Positions 6,128 to 7,884 of a stretch of 7,884 nt of DNA are shown here, piece by piece. The stretch spans positions 1 through 7,884 of the forward strand of contig DATBIK010000053.1 in NCBI GenBank assembly GCA_036556985.1, in the 5' to 3' direction. The stretch is from JAPSGM01 sp036556985 (GTDB lineage Bacteria; Chloroflexota; Limnocylindria; QHBO01). The position numbers were made by a program, and so were the translations under genes. A model generated the notes under the pieces. The model saw nothing but the letters and a program-made list of their open reading frames with translations. It was not told the origin of the DNA and made no database searches. Position 1 is the first letter of the stretch; each line of letters opens with the position of its first letter.

Positions 6128-7410
6128 CGGTTCACGCGGACGGCCTTCCACGCGTTCCGCAGGCCGAGACGCTGGCCGTAGAGGAGCACGCCGGCGGAGT
6201 AGATCCGCGCCGCGATCCAGAGGGCGGCGAGCAGGAAGACGAGCATCAGCCCCCCGGCCACCAGCCACTCCCAGGCCGCCGGCGGGGCGCCGAGAAGGTA
6301 GCGCGTCGGCAGCAGGTAGGGGCTGAAGAAGGGGATGAGCGACAGGAGCTGGATCCATGCCACGTCCGGGGTGGCCATGGCCACGAAGGCGACGAAATAT
6401 CCACCCATGCCGATGAACAGCATCGGACCCGTCACCTGGGTCACGTCCTCCTGTCGGCTCGCGAGCGAGCCGAGCCCCGCGTAGAGCGTGCAGTACAGGA
6501 GGAAGCCGGGGACGAAGAGGACGGCGAACGGCACGAGCACGCCGAGGTCCACCTCGGCGAGGTCGGTCGCGGCGCCGGCGCCGATGAGGCGCTCCGCGAC
6601 CACGCCCTGCAGCAGCACGGCCACGAGCACGGCGGCAAGGACGACGACGTACTGGGTCAGCCCCGCCGCCCCCGTGCCGAGCACCTTCCCGGCGAGCAGC
6701 TGGCGGGGCGAGGCGGCGGTGATGAGCAGCTCCATGACGCGACTGCTCTTCTCCTCGGCGACGCTCGTCGCCACCCACGAGCCGTAGGTGATCACCGCCA
6801 TGAAGGTGAGGATGACGAGCGCGTTGGCGAGCAGGTAGTCGGGGCCGAAGTCCTCGTCCGGGCCGTCGGCAGCGGGATCGAGAGGCGAGACGTCGAAGGC
6901 GGTGGGCGCGAAGATGTCGCCCGCCTGCGCGGGATCGATGCCAGCCCGCTCGAGGCGGTCGGCGATCGTCACCTGCGTTGCCGCCTGGCGCAGGGCGACC
7001 AGCCGGGGATCGGTGAAGGAGGCATCGGTGAAGGCGTCCCAGGCCAGGTCGCCGTCCTCCTCACGCTCGACGCTGAGGAGCGCGTCGACCTCGCCGTCAC
7101 GCACCTGCTGGCGCGCCGCGTCGACGTCGCTGACCGCTTCGATCCGGTAGGCGTCGGCGTCGTCGTCGCGCGCGGTGAGGATCGCGCCGATCGCGCCGGC
7201 CGAGGTGGTACGCAGCTCCGCCTCGGCGGCGTAGACGCCGATCTCGGTCGTCGCGTCGCCCTCGATGAGGCGGCCGATGACCGGCAGCATGCCGATCGTC
7301 AGCCCGGCAACGGCGAGGAGCGCGGTGACGATGAGGAAGGCGCGGCTGCCGACGCGCTGGCGGTACTCCCGCCGAGCGACATGCCAGGCGTTCGGGAAGA
7401 GGCCCATCAT
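6124..7410 (-). CDS. ABC-2 type transporter permease, NatB-like
   Basis: Membrane subunit of an ABC exporter, 428 residues. A cytoplasmic N-terminus (NAWHVARREYRQRVGSRAF) leads into a first membrane helix (about 24-46), then an extracytoplasmic region of about 145 residues (47-191) rich in Asp, Glu and Ala. A bundle of about six further helices follows. After the second helix comes EEKSSRVMELLITAASPRQL (219-238) and then LAGKVLG, the conserved cytoplasmic motif of the NatB/ABC2_membrane_3 family. Known relatives export sodium ions or drugs; the substrate here is not determinable. The frame is open to 7638, but the upstream part is shadow of the ATPase gene. The ATG at 7410 overlaps the ATPase stop as ATGA and has a GGAGG 7 bases before it; a second ATG follows immediately. 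Its stop overlaps the start of the macro domain gene as GTGA. Confidence 0.92.
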   Translation of the reverse strand: MMGLFPNAWHVARREYRQRVGSRAFLIVTALLAVAGLTIGMLPVIGRLIEGDATTEIGVYAAEAELRTTSAGAIGAILTARDDDADAYRIEAVSDVDAARQQVRDGEVDALLSVEREEDGDLAWDAFTDASFTDPRLVALRQAATQVTIADRLERAGIDPAQAGDIFAPTAFDVSPLDPAADGPDEDFGPDYLLANALVILTFMAVITYGSWVATSVAEEKSSRVMELLITAASPRQLLAGKVLGTGAAGLTQYVVVLAAVLVAVLLQGVVAERLIGAGAATDLAEVDLGVLVPFAVLFVPGFLLYCTLYAGLGSLASRQEDVTQVTGPMLFIGMGGYFVAFVAMATPDVAWIQLLSLIPFFSPYLLPTRYLLGAPPAAWEWLVAGGLMLVFLLAALWIAARIYSAGVLLYGQRLGLRNAWKAVRVNR

Positions 7411-7884
7411 CGCGGCGCCTCCGCGAGGTGCCGCTCGTCCTCGTCGGCACGCCGCCCGACGTGCTCGATGAAAATCTCCTCGAGCGACGGCTCGCCGATC
7501 TCGAAGCGAGTAACCCGCTCCCCGCGGTCGAGGGCGGTGGTGAGGATCCGTCCCGGATCGGTGCCGTGGGGGACGCGAAGCTCGACGAAGTCCTCGCGGC
7601 GGGCGGTGATGCTGATCCCGTCGAGGCCGTCCAGCCACTCGACGCCGTGCCCGTCACCGTCCGTGGCCAGCCGTACGACCTGCCGGCCCATCGCCCGCTT
7701 CACGTCGCGCAGCGCCCCGCTCACCACCACCTTGCCGCGATCCACGATGCAGATCGCCTCGCACAGCTCCTCGACCGTCTCCATCTGGTGCGTGCTGAAG
7801 ACGAGCGTCTTGCCGCGGTCGCGCATCTCGAGGAACGCCTCTTTCAGGAGGCCGACATTCACCGGGTCAAGGCCGCTGAACGGC
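7407..7884 (-). CDS. ABC transporter ATP-binding protein, NatA-like, C-terminal fragment (runs off right edge)
   Basis: The visible 158 residues are the C-terminal half of an exporter ATPase; the Walker A, signature and Walker B motifs lie beyond the right edge. The frame is open to the edge and starts with PFSGLDPVN, the segment just after the Walker B DE, containing the D-loop SGLD. Next come TLVFSTHQMETVEELC with the switch histidine and AICIVDRGKVVVSG, the end of the nucleotide-binding domain. The remainder is the C-terminal accessory domain ending in EIGEPSLEEIFIEHVGR, the standard ending of NatA-type ATPases (COG4152-like). The GTG at 7862 is in frame but cannot be a true start, because conserved sequence continues upstream of it. 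The stop overlaps the ATG of the NatB-like permease as ATGA, so the pair is probably co-translated. It is the first visible gene of the operon, and the promoter must lie outside the window. Confidence 0.92.
   Translation of the reverse strand, partial: PFSGLDPVNVGLLKEAFLEMRDRGKTLVFSTHQMETVEELCEAICIVDRGKVVVSGALRDVKRAMGRQVVRLATDGDGHGVEWLDGLDGISITARREDFVELRVPHGTDPGRILTTALDRGERVTRFEIGEPSLEEIFIEHVGRRADEDERHLAEAPR
7418..7422 (-). promoter_or_regulatory. Ribosome binding site of the NatB-like permease
   Basis: GGAGG on the minus strand, 7 bases before the ATG at 7410 and inside the end of the ATPase gene. It decides the start of the permease, as the reading frame itself is open for another 76 codons. 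Confidence 0.7.

Noticed and set aside
6128..6778. N-terminal extension of the macro domain frame
   Set aside because: The extra 217 codons are a shadow frame of the permease gene with Arg-rich, motif-free sequence; macro similarity begins right after the GTG at 6127.
7411..7638. N-terminal extension of the NatB-like permease frame
   Set aside because: It is Arg- and Pro-rich out-of-frame sequence of the ATPase gene; the ATG at 7410 has a good ribosome binding site and an ATGA overlap.
1..7884. tRNA or rRNA genes, CRISPR arrays, transposases, attachment sites
   Set aside because: None seen: no regularly spaced repeats, no transposase motifs and no stretch of structured RNA-like sequence outside the genes. 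The coding frames cover nearly all of the window.

Overview
The window is GC-rich, with codon third positions almost all G or C, and is gene-dense with no RNA genes, insertion sequences or CRISPR arrays visible. The gene content fits a high-GC free-living bacterium. A cyclase-ATPase-TPR protein beginning LPTGTVTFLFTDIEGST, tight operons with 4-base overlaps, and NatAB-like ABC exporters are all common in Chloroflexota and Actinomycetota. I cannot decide between these phyla from the sequence alone.

Left region (1-1138, minus strand): a DMT/EamA-family transporter overlaps by ATGA the start of an amidohydrolase that runs off the left edge. They form a two-gene coupled unit. A short divergent intergenic region (1139-1209) holds a near-palindrome and a weak candidate promoter.

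Centre (1210-3837, plus strand): one large signalling protein of 875 residues. It has a class III nucleotide cyclase domain, a STAND-type P-loop ATPase and a helical TPR-like tail. Its metal-binding aspartates are intact, but three other canonical catalytic or specificity positions are replaced.

Right region (3847-7884, minus strand, read right to left): a five-gene cluster made of (1) a NatA-like ABC ATPase, cut by the right edge, (2) its 428-residue ABC-2 permease, (3) a MacroD-type macro domain hydrolase, (4) a second ABC ATPase and (5) a second, compact ABC-2 permease. Three junctions are 4-base start/stop overlaps and the fourth is a gap of 8 bases, so the cluster looks like one translationally coupled operon. 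The most notable feature is the ADP-ribose-type macro domain enzyme placed between two complete ABC exporter pairs.

The plus-strand cyclase gene and the minus-strand exporter operon converge, with their stop codons inside the same small inverted repeat (3834-3850). I find no strong evidence for a completely new system. The macro domain/exporter cluster and the altered cyclase active site are the points that most deserve a second look.
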